Counted from the first letter of the stretch, positions 1 through 8,859 are shown. The stretch is DNA of 43,559 nt from Chitinophaga pinensis (GCA_945897725.1 CAMDFR010000021.1:1-43559), one strand, 5' to 3'. A program made the numbers and translations. Notes: generated by a model from the sequence alone, not told the origin.

Positions 1-1
1 T

Positions 2-163
2 GCCATCAAAGAAAAGAAAGAATATTACGAAAATGAGATTAAGCAGGTAAATCAAGATAGAAAAGATTTGTTTAGCAATAGCGACAATATGGAAAGATAT
101 GCCCGCGAAAATTATTTGATGAAACGAGATGATGAAGATATTTTTATCATTGAAGAAAACTAG
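2..163 (+). CDS. Septum formation initiator (DivIC/FtsB family), 3' end only
   Basis: This is the C-terminal 53 residues of a gene that begins before the window. The reading frame is open from base 2 to the TAG at 161-163. The translated tail is rich in Lys and Glu, then has a 'NMERYAREN' segment and ends in acidic residues. That matches the end of the short coiled-coil DivIC/FtsB division proteins of Bacteroidota, where a '(Y/F)AREKY' box follows the coiled coil. Family members are single-pass membrane proteins that work with FtsL at the septum. The membrane segment itself is not in the window, so the call rests on the tail only. The next gene starts 2 nt after the stop, so the two are probably co-transcribed. 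Confidence 0.7.
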   Translation, partial: AIKEKKEYYENEIKQVNQDRKDLFSNSDNMERYARENYLMKRDDEDIFIIEEN

Positions 164-164
164 G

Positions 165-821
165 ATGAATAAGAGCTATGTCGTCTTATTTATTGTATGC
201 TCAATATGTATGACTTCTGCCTTGACTGCGCAAACTTCCAAATATAATGAGCAGGAGCATGGCTTATGTAAGTTTATGTTGAATGTGCATGCTTTTGAGC
301 CAGCGCTCAATTTCCAGTATGGGGTATCCAAAAATCTTTCTTTAGTTTTTCAAGGTGGATTGACAGGAGGTTTGCTCTTTGCCTACAATAATGGTATGCC
401 AAGCTTCTATTATTATCTTTCACCAAAGGCCTTAGGCGAGTTTAGATTCTATTATAATTTGAATAAACGAGCGCAAAAGGGGAAAATGACAAGTCGTCAT
501 TCAGGCAATTTCATAGCCTTGCATGCACATTATATTTTTAGACCCCTACTAAAAAATTTCTCCGAATTTTATCCTGGACGGCTTGTTGCGGGACCAGTAT
601 GGGGTGTACAACGTACTACTCAAAAAGGATTTAATTTTAATTTCTACACCGGTCCAGCGGTTTCCATAGCAGAAAAGGCCAACTATGTGAAACGCGGAGG
701 AATAGTGCGTTATGGCAATAATATCCGTTTCAATATTGTCGTTGGTGTGACCATCGGCGGTACTGTTTTTTCTTCTGCCAAAAGGCGAAAGGAACAGAGA
801 ATCATTGATTTTGCTGACTAA
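165..821 (+). CDS. Secreted / outer-membrane protein of unknown function
   Basis: I do not recognise a specific family. The protein has 218 residues. The ATG at 165 is preferred over the upstream ATG at 129, because it puts a clean signal peptide at the N-terminus: Met-Asn-Lys, a hydrophobic core, and a cleavage site near 'ALTAQ' about residue 24. The 129 start would also overlap the preceding gene. The mature part has alternating aromatic and glycine-rich stretches (for example 'GGLTGGLLFAYNNG' and 'NIVVGVTIGGTVF') of the kind seen in small outer-membrane beta-barrels of Bacteroidota. A barrel is an inference from this pattern. The C-terminus ends in a basic segment ('KRRKEQR') and lacks a T9SS sorting domain. 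It sits 2 nt downstream of the DivIC-like gene. Confidence 0.6.
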   Translation: MNKSYVVLFIVCSICMTSALTAQTSKYNEQEHGLCKFMLNVHAFEPALNFQYGVSKNLSLVFQGGLTGGLLFAYNNGMPSFYYYLSPKALGEFRFYYNLNKRAQKGKMTSRHSGNFIALHAHYIFRPLLKNFSEFYPGRLVAGPVWGVQRTTQKGFNFNFYTGPAVSIAEKANYVKRGGIVRYGNNIRFNIVVGVTIGGTVFSSAKRRKEQRIIDFAD

Positions 822-838
822 AGTCCTTCCTAATTCAA

Positions 839-869
839 TTTTGATATTTTAAATTTTTTCTTACCTTTG
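839..869 (+). promoter_or_regulatory. Bacteroidota-type promoter of tRNA-Cys
   Basis: TTTTG at 839-843 and TACCTTTG at 862-869 fit the -33 (TTG) and -7 (TAnnTTTG) elements of Bacteroidota housekeeping promoters, with an 18-nt spacer. The motif ends 14 nt before the mature 5' end of the tRNA. Confidence 0.75.
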
Positions 870-882
870 TCATCCTATAGAT

Positions 883-953
883 GGTCGGTTGGCCGAGTGG
901 CTAGGCTAAGCTCTGCAAAAGCTTCTACGACGGTTCGAATCCGCCACCGACCT
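883..953 (+). tRNA. tRNA-Cys (anticodon GCA)
   Basis: The sequence folds as a cloverleaf. The acceptor GGTCGGT (883-889) pairs with ACCGACC (946-952). The D stem is GCC/GGC. The anticodon stem AAGCT/AGCTT closes the loop CTGCAAA, with anticodon GCA at 915-917. The T loop is TTCGAAT. The discriminator base at 953 is T, as expected for tRNA-Cys. The T stem (GACGG/CCGCC) has one A-C mismatch at its second pair. CCA is not encoded. A promoter and a terminator flank the gene closely, so it is a single-gene unit. Confidence 0.95.
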
Positions 954-958
954 CTTTT

Positions 959-998
959 AAAATCCTGTACTACTTAAGTGCAGGATTTTTTTTATTTT
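959..998 (+). terminator. Rho-independent terminator after tRNA-Cys
   Basis: AAAATCCTG (959-967) pairs with CAGGATTTT (981-989), and the stem runs directly into a run of eight T. Confidence 0.8.
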
Positions 999-1003
999 AC
1001 ATC

Positions 1004-1378
1004 ATGGAAAATCAAGTAGGGAAATCAATAAAAATTAGGGCTTATGAAAATTTTCATATTGTCTTATGGCTCATTAAAGATATGAGTTGGGTTTTGCTTT
1101 GGCGTCCACTAGGATTAGCCATGATTCTGCCCACTTTGTTTGTTGCGCTACATTTGACATGGAAATCAAGAACAGATGTTTCAGAACTTTTGCATAATAC
1201 GGCTATCTGTTGTTGGATTTGTGCCAATTCTATCTGGATGGTGGGGGAGTTTTATTTTGAAGATGCTTTGCGTCCATACGCCAAAATCTTCTTTGTGATT
1301 GGACTTTGTGTGATTGGCATCTATTATTTTTATGTGCTTCCCAAAAAACTATTTTTTGATGTGAAGCAGGAGAAGTAA
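1004..1378 (+). CDS. Small membrane protein of unknown function
   Basis: A 124-residue protein with about three hydrophobic segments: near residues 30-50 (an aliphatic stretch after 'WRPLG'), 65-85 ('CCWICANSIWMVGEF') and 93-113 (a strongly hydrophobic segment before 'LPKKLFF'). It has a charged N-terminus and a Lys-rich C-terminus. I recognise no catalytic motif. The segments and the absence of a signal peptide suggest an inner-membrane protein. It starts 5 nt after the tRNA-Cys terminator and is convergent with the flippase gene, so it is probably expressed alone. No strong promoter or ribosome binding site was seen between the terminator and the ATG. Confidence 0.6.
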   Translation: MENQVGKSIKIRAYENFHIVLWLIKDMSWVLLWRPLGLAMILPTLFVALHLTWKSRTDVSELLHNTAICCWICANSIWMVGEFYFEDALRPYAKIFFVIGLCVIGIYYFYVLPKKLFFDVKQEK

Positions 1379-1447
1379 AATGTAGATAGACCTGTGTAAG
1401 GATTCTATAATGCAACGTGAGCCGATTTCGTATTTTTTCTTGATGAC

Positions 1448-2890
1448 TTATGATTCTCTTTTTATCAATCGACTAAAGCTATTCAGTGGAATGAGTTTCA
1501 AAGCGAAAAAGAGGATGACTGCAGCTGAGGATATCATAGAAATAGAAGCGAAGAGCTTTATTTTATAATGAACACAAAGGAATGTCAGGGTAATCGTGGT
1601 TAAGGTATAGATGCTAAGCTTAGAGATTTCTCCCAACGAAAATCGAACTTTATATTTTATCATCACAAATATGATTTGCAAAATCGCAATAAAAAACTGA
1701 GTCACAAAAGTAGCCCACGTGGCACCTAATGCTTTGTAGGTAGGAATCAAAAATAAGTTTAAGCCGAAGTTGAGAATTAATCCAAGGAATGCTAAAATAT
1801 TAAACAGTTTCAAATGGCCGCCAGCAGTAAGTAAGGTGCCATAGACGTATGTCATTGATACAGCAACAAACGAGACCATCAATAATTGAAAAATTATTAT
1901 CCATTCATCACTTGCTTGTTGATATAATAGTGGCATTAGCTGGTCTCCAAATAAGATCGAGAGAATGGCAACCAAGGCAGATGCAGCGAAGAGGAGATAA
2001 GTGGCTGTTTTGGTAAGTTCTTCAACAGATTCCTTTTTGAAAATCATGTTTGAAAACATCGGTAATAGCAAAGTTGCAAATAGGTAGGCAATCATATTAG
2101 AGGCATCAAATAATCGATAGGAGGCTGCATAAATGCCCGCTTGCTCCTTTCCATCTATGAGCATTTGTTCAATCATAACACCATCAAGTCTGTAATACAA
2201 GGTCATCAAAATACCAATGATGGCAAATGGATAACTCATCAACAACATTTTTTTTATGACCGCAATATCCCATTTATATTCAAAGGCTTTAGTCCTACTC
2301 ATCGAAATTCCCATTGCAACCAACAAGGTGATGCCTAATGCCAATGTTTGCGCATAGATAAAATGCATGATGTTGAGGGATGCGCCAAATGGATGCATAA
2401 AAATGAGAATTGCACAAAAAAGAATGGCAAGCAATCTATCTGATACAGATAGCAGGCTGTCCACTTTGAAAAGTTGAAGCGCGGCAATATTGGATCTGAA
2501 GTAAAGAACAAAATTGAGTAAGATTAGATTTACGATCAACCAATGTAGCATGCTTAACTGCTCTTTGTCAAAAGCGGTAAAGTAGGCGAGTCCACAAGTA
2601 AATGCTACATAGATAAGCGAGAATAACAATTTGATATTTAAAATGGCACTGCTATGAGTAGAGATAAAGGATGCATCTCGCGACACTTCTCGATTATTAA
2701 AATTGTTGATACCAGCATCAAGTATAATATGAAAAAGGTACGTGAAATTAAACACTGCGAAATAAGCACCATACAATATTGGTCCAGATTGATTTTGTAC
2801 ATATCTATCAATGCCTAAAATCCATAAGGGTTTCACCAATAGATTGGCTAGAATAAGAAAGATAAGATTTCCTAAAAATTTTTGACGCAT
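1448..2890 (-). CDS. Polysaccharide flippase (Wzx / MVF-like)
   Basis: A 480-residue, very hydrophobic protein with about 14 membrane segments and short basic loops. The N-terminus ('MRQKFLGNLIFLILAN', then 'ILGIDRYVQNQ', and 'ILDAGINNFNNREVSRD' around residues 58-74) is typical of the polysaccharide biosynthesis / oligosaccharide flippase family in the MOP superfamily. Members move undecaprenyl-linked glycans across the inner membrane. Length and topology fit a full-length protein. A glycosyltransferase gene starts divergently 58 nt away, which supports a role in surface polysaccharide. The substrate cannot be read from the sequence. Confidence 0.85.
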   Translation of the reverse strand: MRQKFLGNLIFLILANLLVKPLWILGIDRYVQNQSGPILYGAYFAVFNFTYLFHIILDAGINNFNNREVSRDASFISTHSSAILNIKLLFSLIYVAFTCGLAYFTAFDKEQLSMLHWLIVNLILLNFVLYFRSNIAALQLFKVDSLLSVSDRLLAILFCAILIFMHPFGASLNIMHFIYAQTLALGITLLVAMGISMSRTKAFEYKWDIAVIKKMLLMSYPFAIIGILMTLYYRLDGVMIEQMLIDGKEQAGIYAASYRLFDASNMIAYLFATLLLPMFSNMIFKKESVEELTKTATYLLFAASALVAILSILFGDQLMPLLYQQASDEWIIIFQLLMVSFVAVSMTYVYGTLLTAGGHLKLFNILAFLGLILNFGLNLFLIPTYKALGATWATFVTQFFIAILQIIFVMIKYKVRFSLGEISKLSIYTLTTITLTFLCVHYKIKLFASISMISSAAVILFFALKLIPLNSFSRLIKRES

Positions 2891-2948
2891 TGTTTAATTA
2901 AAGGCTTAAAAATAGGTATTATTGCCTACCAATGTATGAGTGCGTTAT

Positions 2949-4082
2949 ATGTATAAAAGGAAAATTGCCGTAAATACAAGATTTTTAATCAAAAATAAGC
3001 TCGAAGGGATTGGATGGTTCACCTATGAAACCCTTCTCCGAATGACCACAGCGCATCCTGATACTGAGTTTCATTTCTTTTTTGATCGACCCTATGATTC
3101 CAGTTTTATCTTTGCTAAAAATGTAGTGCCACATGTATTGTTTCCACCAGCGAGACATCCTTTTTTATGGTATCTGTGGTTTGAATGGGCAGTCTATCGT
3201 AAGCTTAATGAGATTAAACCGGATCTGTTTTTTTCTACTGACGGACATTTGTCTCTTTCAACAAAAGTGCCGACATTATTAGTGATTCACGACCTTGCCT
3301 TTGAGCATTATCCGCATTTTATTAATAAATTAGCTAGTTTTTATTACAGACATTATACGCCATTATTTGCAAGAAAAGCAAAGTTGATTGCGACTGTTTC
3401 TGAGTTTTCAAAAAGTGATATTTGTGAGAAGTATCAAATTGATAAGGAGAAAGTGGAGGTGGTATTCAATGGTGCAAAAGATACCTACAAACCATTATCC
3501 GCTATTGAAATAGAAGATGTAAAAAATGAATATACAGACAAAGCAGATTACTTTCTATATGTAGGCGCGATACATCCACGCAAGAATGTGAAAAATATTT
3601 TTATTGCTTTTGACCAATTTAAAAAGACAAGTGGTAGTGACATGAAACTGGTGGTCGCAGGTAGAAAAGCCTGGCAGATGGATGATACGGAAGATTGTTA
3701 TGATCAACTGACCTATAAAAAAGATATCATTTTTACAGGTCATCTATTGCCTGAAGCATTGTGTAAAGTAATTGGCGCTGCCTATGCGATGATTTATGTT
3801 TCCTTGTTTGAAGGTTTCGGTATTCCTATTCTTGAAGCCATGAATTGCGATGTTCCTGTCATTACTTCTAATGTCAGTTCTATGCCTGAAGTGGCTGGTG
3901 ACGCGTGCTTGCAAGTAAATCCATTGTCGCCCGTTGAAATTTGTAGTGCTATGCAAACATTTTATACAGACAAGCATCGTAGACAAGAATGCATCGAACT
4001 TGGTAGAGTGCAAAGAGAAAAATTCAGTTGGGACATGACCACTGCAAGTATATGGAAAATGATACTTCGATTGTATCCATAA
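2949..4082 (+). CDS. Glycosyltransferase, GT4-like (group 1)
   Basis: A 377-residue GT-B fold glycosyltransferase. The N-terminal half holds the acceptor domain ('IAVNTRFL', 'GIGWFTYETL'). The C-terminal half has the donor-binding pattern: 'LYVGAIHPRKNVKNIF' around residue 195, 'IFTGHLLPEAL' near 255, and 'FEGFGIPILEAM' near 285. The last carries the E-x7-E-type nucleotide-sugar site and is followed by 'VPVITSNVSSMPEVAGDA'. The ATG at 2949 is preferred over an in-frame GTG at 2940. It acts at the cytoplasmic face, transferring a sugar from a nucleotide donor. It is divergent from a flippase, so surface polysaccharide assembly is likely. Donor and acceptor are unknown. No signal peptide is present. 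Confidence 0.88.
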   Translation: MYKRKIAVNTRFLIKNKLEGIGWFTYETLLRMTTAHPDTEFHFFFDRPYDSSFIFAKNVVPHVLFPPARHPFLWYLWFEWAVYRKLNEIKPDLFFSTDGHLSLSTKVPTLLVIHDLAFEHYPHFINKLASFYYRHYTPLFARKAKLIATVSEFSKSDICEKYQIDKEKVEVVFNGAKDTYKPLSAIEIEDVKNEYTDKADYFLYVGAIHPRKNVKNIFIAFDQFKKTSGSDMKLVVAGRKAWQMDDTEDCYDQLTYKKDIIFTGHLLPEALCKVIGAAYAMIYVSLFEGFGIPILEAMNCDVPVITSNVSSMPEVAGDACLQVNPLSPVEICSAMQTFYTDKHRRQECIELGRVQREKFSWDMTTASIWKMILRLYP

Positions 4083-4095
4083 AGTTCAATACGCA

Positions 4096-4848
4096 TTAGG
4101 CTCTTAAATCTTTTTTCGTCAACCACCAAAATGAAAGTGCATTAAATAATAGCACATAGAAGATGACACTGTATAAAATGTTGCTTTCAGAAGGTAAGTC
4201 ACTATAGCCAATAGGAAGGGCTGGCATCGGATTGATGATAAGGTTGCCACAAGAAGAGAATGGCAATAGCTCTAATATTGTTGTGTTTGTTGCCATACTT
4301 ATAACCACATCCACCATCCATACCACCACAAAAAATAAGATTGAAATAATTCCTTTTTTTAATACCAAACTGAGAAAATAGGCAATCGAAAGAAGGCAAA
4401 AACACTTTATGAAATGATAGAAAAGATAATATATTTCATTGCTGAACGCCTCTATAGAGAGGGAGTCTGGCGAAATCAAACTAAAAATAATAAAGAGTAC
4501 AAAAAGCGATAGGGTAGAGTAAATAGCAATGCCCAAGTTAATGAGCAATTTAGAAAAAAAGATTTGCCTTCTGGATAATCCATCAATAACATTTTGTCGA
4601 TAAGTATTGAACTGATATTCATTTGTTGAATAAAGAATGACTAAGAGCACAAGAAAAAAGTTTAAGTATCCAGAAATGTAAGTCATACCATGCCAAGAAA
4701 TGCTACTTGTCTTAATGCCATTGATTTCCATTAAATGATAGGCGATATAAAAAACAGCAAAAAGCATAAAGAAGTAAACTCCAGTAAAGAGCCAAAAAAA
4801 AGTATAGGGCTTAATTTTTTGCCATTCGATTGTTAATAGTTTAAGCAT
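4096..4848 (-). CDS. ABC-2 type transporter permease
   Basis: A 250-residue protein with about six hydrophobic segments and a short cytoplasmic N-terminus ('MLKLLTIEWQKIKPYTFFW'). This is the usual start of ABC-2 permeases of the ABC-2/NatB-like group. The segment 'NVIDGLSRRQIFFSKLL' around residues 84-100 is the conserved cytoplasmic coupling region of these permeases. It lies 7 nt downstream of the ATP-binding subunit on the same strand, so the two form one exporter. The substrate is not apparent. The gene is convergent with the glycosyltransferase, with only 13 nt between the stops. Confidence 0.85.
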   Translation of the reverse strand: MLKLLTIEWQKIKPYTFFWLFTGVYFFMLFAVFYIAYHLMEINGIKTSSISWHGMTYISGYLNFFLVLLVILYSTNEYQFNTYRQNVIDGLSRRQIFFSKLLINLGIAIYSTLSLFVLFIIFSLISPDSLSIEAFSNEIYYLFYHFIKCFCLLSIAYFLSLVLKKGIISILFFVVVWMVDVVISMATNTTILELLPFSSCGNLIINPMPALPIGYSDLPSESNILYSVIFYVLLFNALSFWWLTKKDLRA

Positions 4849-4855
4849 GATCTTT

Positions 4856-5806
4856 CTATTTGGTGATTTCTAAAAATTGTTGTTCCAATGTTTTTTTAAT
4901 TTTAATGAGGTGACTTAGAACAATACCTCTGTCAAACATCGCTTGGTTAATACTTTTATTATCAATATTTTTATTGAGTATGGCCATCAAAGTTTCTTTT
5001 CTTTTTTCCACTTTTACAACATAAGGCAATCGTTCCAATTCTAATTCTAATAGGTATAGATCATCGGCGGCTATTTCGATTCGAATCTCTTCCATATTGT
5101 TGTTGGTTTGCAGCTTCGAATCCTTTGCGCCTTTGCTTGACGTATGAATCCCAAATTGTGAGGATAGAATCTCGTCTACTCTACCAGCTGCCAGAACATT
5201 TCCTTGCTTCATTACCATAACATTGGTGCATATTTTTTCAATTTCATCTAGAAGGTGACTGGCAATGATGATTGTTTTGCCTTCATTGGCAAGACTTTGA
5301 ATTAATTCACGTACTTCGATAATCCCTTGCGGATCTAATCCATTGGTAGGCTCATCTAATACTAAAACCTTTGGATTGCCAAGCAATGCAGCCGCAAGTG
5401 CTAGCCTTTGTTTCATTCCTAATGAAAAAGTTCGGAAAGCATATTTCTTTCTTTCTAATAAGTTTACCCTTTGTAGCACGACATCAATTTGACTATAAGG
5501 AACATCTTTGATGAGAGCAGCAATTTTTAAATTGCTTTCAGCATCAAGGTGCTGATAGAAATTTGGTGTTTCTAGGATGGACCCAATATGTTTTCTTTGA
5601 TTGGAGCCTGGTGTAGTATCGAACCAGCAATAGCTGCCAGCGTCTGGACTTGTGACGTCTAGAATCATGCCTAAGGTGGTGGTTTTGCCACTACCATTAG
5701 GTCCTAAAATACCAAATACCTGACCTTCCTCCACCTCAAAGGAAATATTATTGGCTGCGATGAATCGGCCATATTTTTTTGTTAAGGAGTTTACTTTTAA
5801 AATCAT
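4856..5806 (-). CDS. ABC transporter ATP-binding protein
   Basis: A 316-residue ATPase with all motifs intact: Walker A 'GPNGSGKTT' (residues 35-43), a degenerate signature 'FSLGMKQRL' (127-135), Walker B 'VLVLDEP' (147-153), the D loop ('NGLDP') and an H-loop His in 'IIASHLLDEIE'. The signature form (SLGM in place of SGGQ) is usual in BcrA/CcmA-type exporters. The C-terminal 95 residues or so form an extra domain after the 'VLAAGRVDEIL' segment, as in DUF4162-like tails. It pairs with the downstream permease. Family members export peptides, antibiotics or lipids. Which one applies here is unknown. Confidence 0.9.
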   Translation of the reverse strand: MILKVNSLTKKYGRFIAANNISFEVEEGQVFGILGPNGSGKTTTLGMILDVTSPDAGSYCWFDTTPGSNQRKHIGSILETPNFYQHLDAESNLKIAALIKDVPYSQIDVVLQRVNLLERKKYAFRTFSLGMKQRLALAAALLGNPKVLVLDEPTNGLDPQGIIEVRELIQSLANEGKTIIIASHLLDEIEKICTNVMVMKQGNVLAAGRVDEILSSQFGIHTSSKGAKDSKLQTNNNMEEIRIEIAADDLYLLELELERLPYVVKVEKRKETLMAILNKNIDNKSINQAMFDRGIVLSHLIKIKKTLEQQFLEITK

Positions 5807-5913
5807 TTTATTTTATTTCATTAACTAAAGTAAACAATCTAGCTTTATCTTTTACTAATGAATGCGTTTAATATTGTTAAAGTGGACTACTCTTATTCTT
5901 GAAATACATCTCT

Positions 5914-6513
5914 ATGTTACAAAAATGTTTTGATAAAAGTAAAGTGGAGGCTGGCTGTGATGAAGCTGGAAGAGGTTGCTTGGCAGGTCCAGTGACAGCG
6001 GCAGCCGTGATATTACCCAAGCGATTTTCACATCCTTTATTGAATGATAGTAAAAAGATGACAGAAGCAAATCGTATTTTATTGAGAAAGGTAATAGAGG
6101 AAAAAGCACTTGCTTTTTTTGTCACACACCTCTCCCATGAAGAGATAGATAAGATAAATATTTTGAATGCTAGTATTAAGGCTATGCAACTTTCATTAGA
6201 TCGATTAGATACGCCATTTGACCTTATTTTGGTAGATGGCAATCGATTTAAACCCTATAAGAGTATCCCTTATGAATGCATTGTAAAGGGAGATGCCAAG
6301 TTTATGAGTATCGCAGCGGCCTCTGTCTTGGCCAAAACTTATAGAGATGATTTTATGAATGATTTACATCAAGAATTCCCTATGTATGCCTGGCATGAAA
6401 ACAAGGGTTATCCTACCGCCAAGCATAGAGCAGCCATAGCTAAATTTGGTCCTTCACCCTATCATAGAATAACCTTTAATCTATTAGGTGACCGTCAACT
6501 TGAATTATTTTAG
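5914..6513 (+). CDS. rnhB: Ribonuclease HII
   Basis: This enzyme removes RNA from RNA-DNA hybrids, including single misincorporated ribonucleotides, in the cytoplasm. The 199-residue protein has the hallmark 'CDEAGRG' with metal ligands D16 and E17, a third Asp in 'LVDGNRF' (D108), and '[14 protein letters not shown]' near the fourth acidic site. The C-terminus '[11 protein letters not shown]' is also conserved. The ATG at 5914 leaves about ten residues before the motif, as in other family members. An ATG at 5899 in the same frame would add five residues and cannot be excluded. The gene is convergent with the LptF/G permease gene. Confidence 0.95.
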   Translation: MLQKCFDKSKVEAGCDEAGRGCLAGPVTAAAVILPKRFSHPLLNDSKKMTEANRILLRKVIEEKALAFFVTHLSHEEIDKINILNASIKAMQLSLDRLDTPFDLILVDGNRFKPYKSIPYECIVKGDAKFMSIAAASVLAKTYRDDFMNDLHQEFPMYAWHENKGYPTAKHRAAIAKFGPSPYHRITFNLLGDRQLELF

Positions 6514-6528
6514 AGGTATCAACAGATC

Positions 6529-7611
6529 CTACTTTTGGGCTTTTTTGTAGAAATAGATTGCAATCAAAGAATACACGATATTGGGTATCCAAACACCAAT
6601 GACCGCAGGAAGATTAGCATTGGTCGAAAAGGTAGTGGTAAACTTCATCACAATTTCAAAAGCAGCACATAGGGCAATGCCGACCATCAAGTGATAGCCA
6701 ATACCACCACGAGTTTTTCTAGATGCTAGACTCACACCCATCAATGTAAAGATGTAGACGCTAAAGGCAGCTGCTGTTCTACGATATTTTTCTATCTCGT
6801 AATACACATTTCCTTCTGCTCCTGTGGCTTTAATTTCATCGATCTTATTGTTCAGTTCTTCGGTTGTCATTTCGTCGCTTCGAACGTATGAAGTAAAAAT
6901 TCTAGAAGGACTGATTACAAAAGTAGTATCTATGTAGGCACCACTTCTAATGATATCTGAACCAGAAGGATTGATGATTCTCTCTACATAATTGTACAAA
7001 CGCCATTTGTTGACTTTCTTGTTCCATTCCATCTTTTCTGCATGCAATTTATATTTGAGCTTCCCGTCACGTATTTGTTCTAGCGTCATTTTAAAACCGA
7101 TGCTATCTTTTGGATTGTAATTATCTACATAGAGATATTGATCGGCTCCTATTTGTCTATGTGCATTTTTATTTTGATTAAATCTCACACGGTTGATGTA
7201 AGTATTCTCAAATTGTAATCTTGCTTTATTGGAAAGTGGAACGAATTTATTGTTGCCAAAATAAATCACTACCATTAGAATAGTGGCGGCGATAAAGTAA
7301 GGTAACAAAATTCTATTATAGCTAATGCCACCGCTCAACATGGCTATAAATTCTGACTTTCCAGCCAATTGCGAGGTGAAAAAAATCACAGAAATAAAAA
7401 TAAAGAAATGCGCTAAGAGCGAGCCGATATAGGGAATAAAATAGAGGTAATATTTGGTAGCTACATCAAAAAAGGAAACATGTTTTTCTATAAGGTCAGC
7501 TACTTTTTCGGTAAGGTCAATAACGATAGCAATGGAGACCAACATCGCCATGATAAAAATGAAGGTGAAGAGAAATTTAGAGATGATATATCTGTCTAAT
7601 TTTTTTAGCAT
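6529..7611 (-). CDS. LptF/LptG family permease
   Basis: A 360-residue protein with the YjgP/YjgQ layout. Three membrane segments come first (about residues 12-34, 55-80 and 98-118). A large periplasmic beta-jellyroll domain follows (about 125-265), then three more membrane segments. The segments 'LDRYIISKFLFTF' at the start and 'SEFIAMLSGGISYNRIL' near residue 85 are diagnostic. LptF and LptG form the membrane part of the LptB2FG ABC transporter, which extracts lipopolysaccharide from the inner membrane. This copy could be either partner, and no second copy or lptB lies in the window. It begins 7 nt after tgt, so the two are co-transcribed, a linkage common in Bacteroidota. Confidence 0.92.
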   Translation of the reverse strand: MLKKLDRYIISKFLFTFIFIMAMLVSIAIVIDLTEKVADLIEKHVSFFDVATKYYLYFIPYIGSLLAHFFIFISVIFFTSQLAGKSEFIAMLSGGISYNRILLPYFIAATILMVVIYFGNNKFVPLSNKARLQFENTYINRVRFNQNKNAHRQIGADQYLYVDNYNPKDSIGFKMTLEQIRDGKLKYKLHAEKMEWNKKVNKWRLYNYVERIINPSGSDIIRSGAYIDTTFVISPSRIFTSYVRSDEMTTEELNNKIDEIKATGAEGNVYYEIEKYRRTAAAFSVYIFTLMGVSLASRKTRGGIGYHLMVGIALCAAFEIVMKFTTTFSTNANLPAVIGVWIPNIVYSLIAIYFYKKAQK

Positions 7612-7618
7612 CTTTTAA

Positions 7619-8749
7619 TTATAGTCTCTGTGAAATTTGTGGTAAAATATTATTTTTCCATGAAAGAAATGTATCTGCTAATATTTGCTTGCGTGCCTCT
7701 TGCACCAGCCATAAATAAAAGCTCAGATTGTTTAAGGATGCAATTTGCGCACCAAGATATTCTTTTGAAATCATTAAGTGTCTTAGATATGCTTTGCTAT
7801 GTCTTTTTACGGTAACACAATCACTATCTGGATCAATTGCAGAAAAATCATTTTCCCATCTTTTATTCTTAATGTTAATAATGCCATTTTTTGTAAAGAG
7901 CATCCCATTTCTTGCGTTCCTTGTTGGCATTACACAATCGAACATATCAATGCCAAGTGCGATGCATTCTAAGATGTTTTGTGGTGTGCCCACACCCATG
8001 AGGTATCGCGGCTTTTCAGCTGGTAGAATACCACAAACCAATTCTGTCATACTGTATAAATCTTCATGAGGTTCTCCCACCGAAAGTCCACCGATGGCAT
8101 TTCCTTCTCGATTCATGGAAGCGATAAACTCAGCACTTTCTTTTCTTAACTCGGGGTAAACAGAACCTTGTACAATAGGGAATAGCGACTGTGAATATCC
8201 ATACAAATTATCTGTAGCATCGAAACGTTCGCAACATCTTTTCAACCAGCGATGCGTCATCTTCATGGAATTCTTGGCATATTTAAATTCACATGGATAA
8301 GGTGTACACTCATCAAATGCCATGATGATATCTGCACCAATTACGCGCTGAATATCCATCACATTTTCTGGGGTAAATAAATGTTTTGACCCATCGATAT
8401 GTGAACTAAAGCGTGCGCCTTCTTCTATAATTTTTCTTCTATCAGATAAAGAGTATACTTGATAGCCACCACTATCCGTAAGAATGGGTTTCGACCAAGT
8501 ATTAAACTGATGTAATCCGCCTGCAGCCTTGATGATTTCTAGGCCTGGCCTCAAATAGAGATGGTAGGTATTGCCAAGAATGATTTGTGCATTGATTTCC
8601 TCTTCTAACTCTTTAAAGTGAACAGCTTTCACTGTCCCAGCCGTCCCAACCGGCATAAAAATAGGTGTTTCAATATCTCCATGATCAGTTGAAATGAGTC
8701 CTGCACGAGCTTTGCTATGTGAATCGGTATGTAATAAGTCGAATTTCAA
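7619..8749 (-). CDS. tgt: Queuine/preQ1 tRNA-guanine transglycosylase
   Basis: This enzyme exchanges guanine 34 for preQ1 in GUN-anticodon tRNAs. The 376-residue protein has the substrate-binding 'TDSGGYQ' (Asp92), 'GGLSVGEP' (220-227) and the nucleophile Asp271 in 'FDCVMPTRNARNG'. The start codon is TTG, because the family consensus 'MKF' aligns there and no ATG is available upstream. The C-terminal zinc site is degenerate. In the usual C-x-C-x2-C...H pattern only Cys311 remains, with Ser309, Val314 and Asn340 at the other ligand positions. The fold around it ('KAYLRHLM', 'NLSFYLWLV') is otherwise conserved. It is the first gene of the tgt-lptF/G unit and is divergent from a GT2 gene. Confidence 0.95.
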   Translation of the reverse strand: MKFDLLHTDSHSKARAGLISTDHGDIETPIFMPVGTAGTVKAVHFKELEEEINAQIILGNTYHLYLRPGLEIIKAAGGLHQFNTWSKPILTDSGGYQVYSLSDRRKIIEEGARFSSHIDGSKHLFTPENVMDIQRVIGADIIMAFDECTPYPCEFKYAKNSMKMTHRWLKRCCERFDATDNLYGYSQSLFPIVQGSVYPELRKESAEFIASMNREGNAIGGLSVGEPHEDLYSMTELVCGILPAEKPRYLMGVGTPQNILECIALGIDMFDCVMPTRNARNGMLFTKNGIINIKNKRWENDFSAIDPDSDCVTVKRHSKAYLRHLMISKEYLGAQIASLNNLSFYLWLVQEARKQILADTFLSWKNNILPQISQRL

Positions 8750-8851
8750 TCCTTGAGAATTTTTATTATTTCGTAAATAGTATTAGTCGATAAATTGAAT
8801 ACAGACATCTTGATTTACGAAATAAGCTGTATTTTTAATATTGTAAAATTA

Positions 8852-8859
8852 CACCTTTG
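8852..8859 (+). promoter_or_regulatory. Possible -7 element overlapping the GT2 start
   Basis: CACCTTTG differs from TAnnTTTG at one base and overlaps the only likely start codon (TTG at 8857) of the next gene. If the promoter is used, the real translation start must be downstream. It may be coincidental. Confidence 0.3.

Noticed and set aside
129..164. Upstream ATG extending the secreted protein by 12 residues
   Set aside because: It overlaps the preceding gene, and the signal peptide begins cleanly at 165.
1448..4082. Joining the flippase and GT4 to the amino-sugar cluster as one locus
   Set aside because: They lie about 16 kb from that cluster with many core genes between; a functional link is possible but not shown by the sequence.
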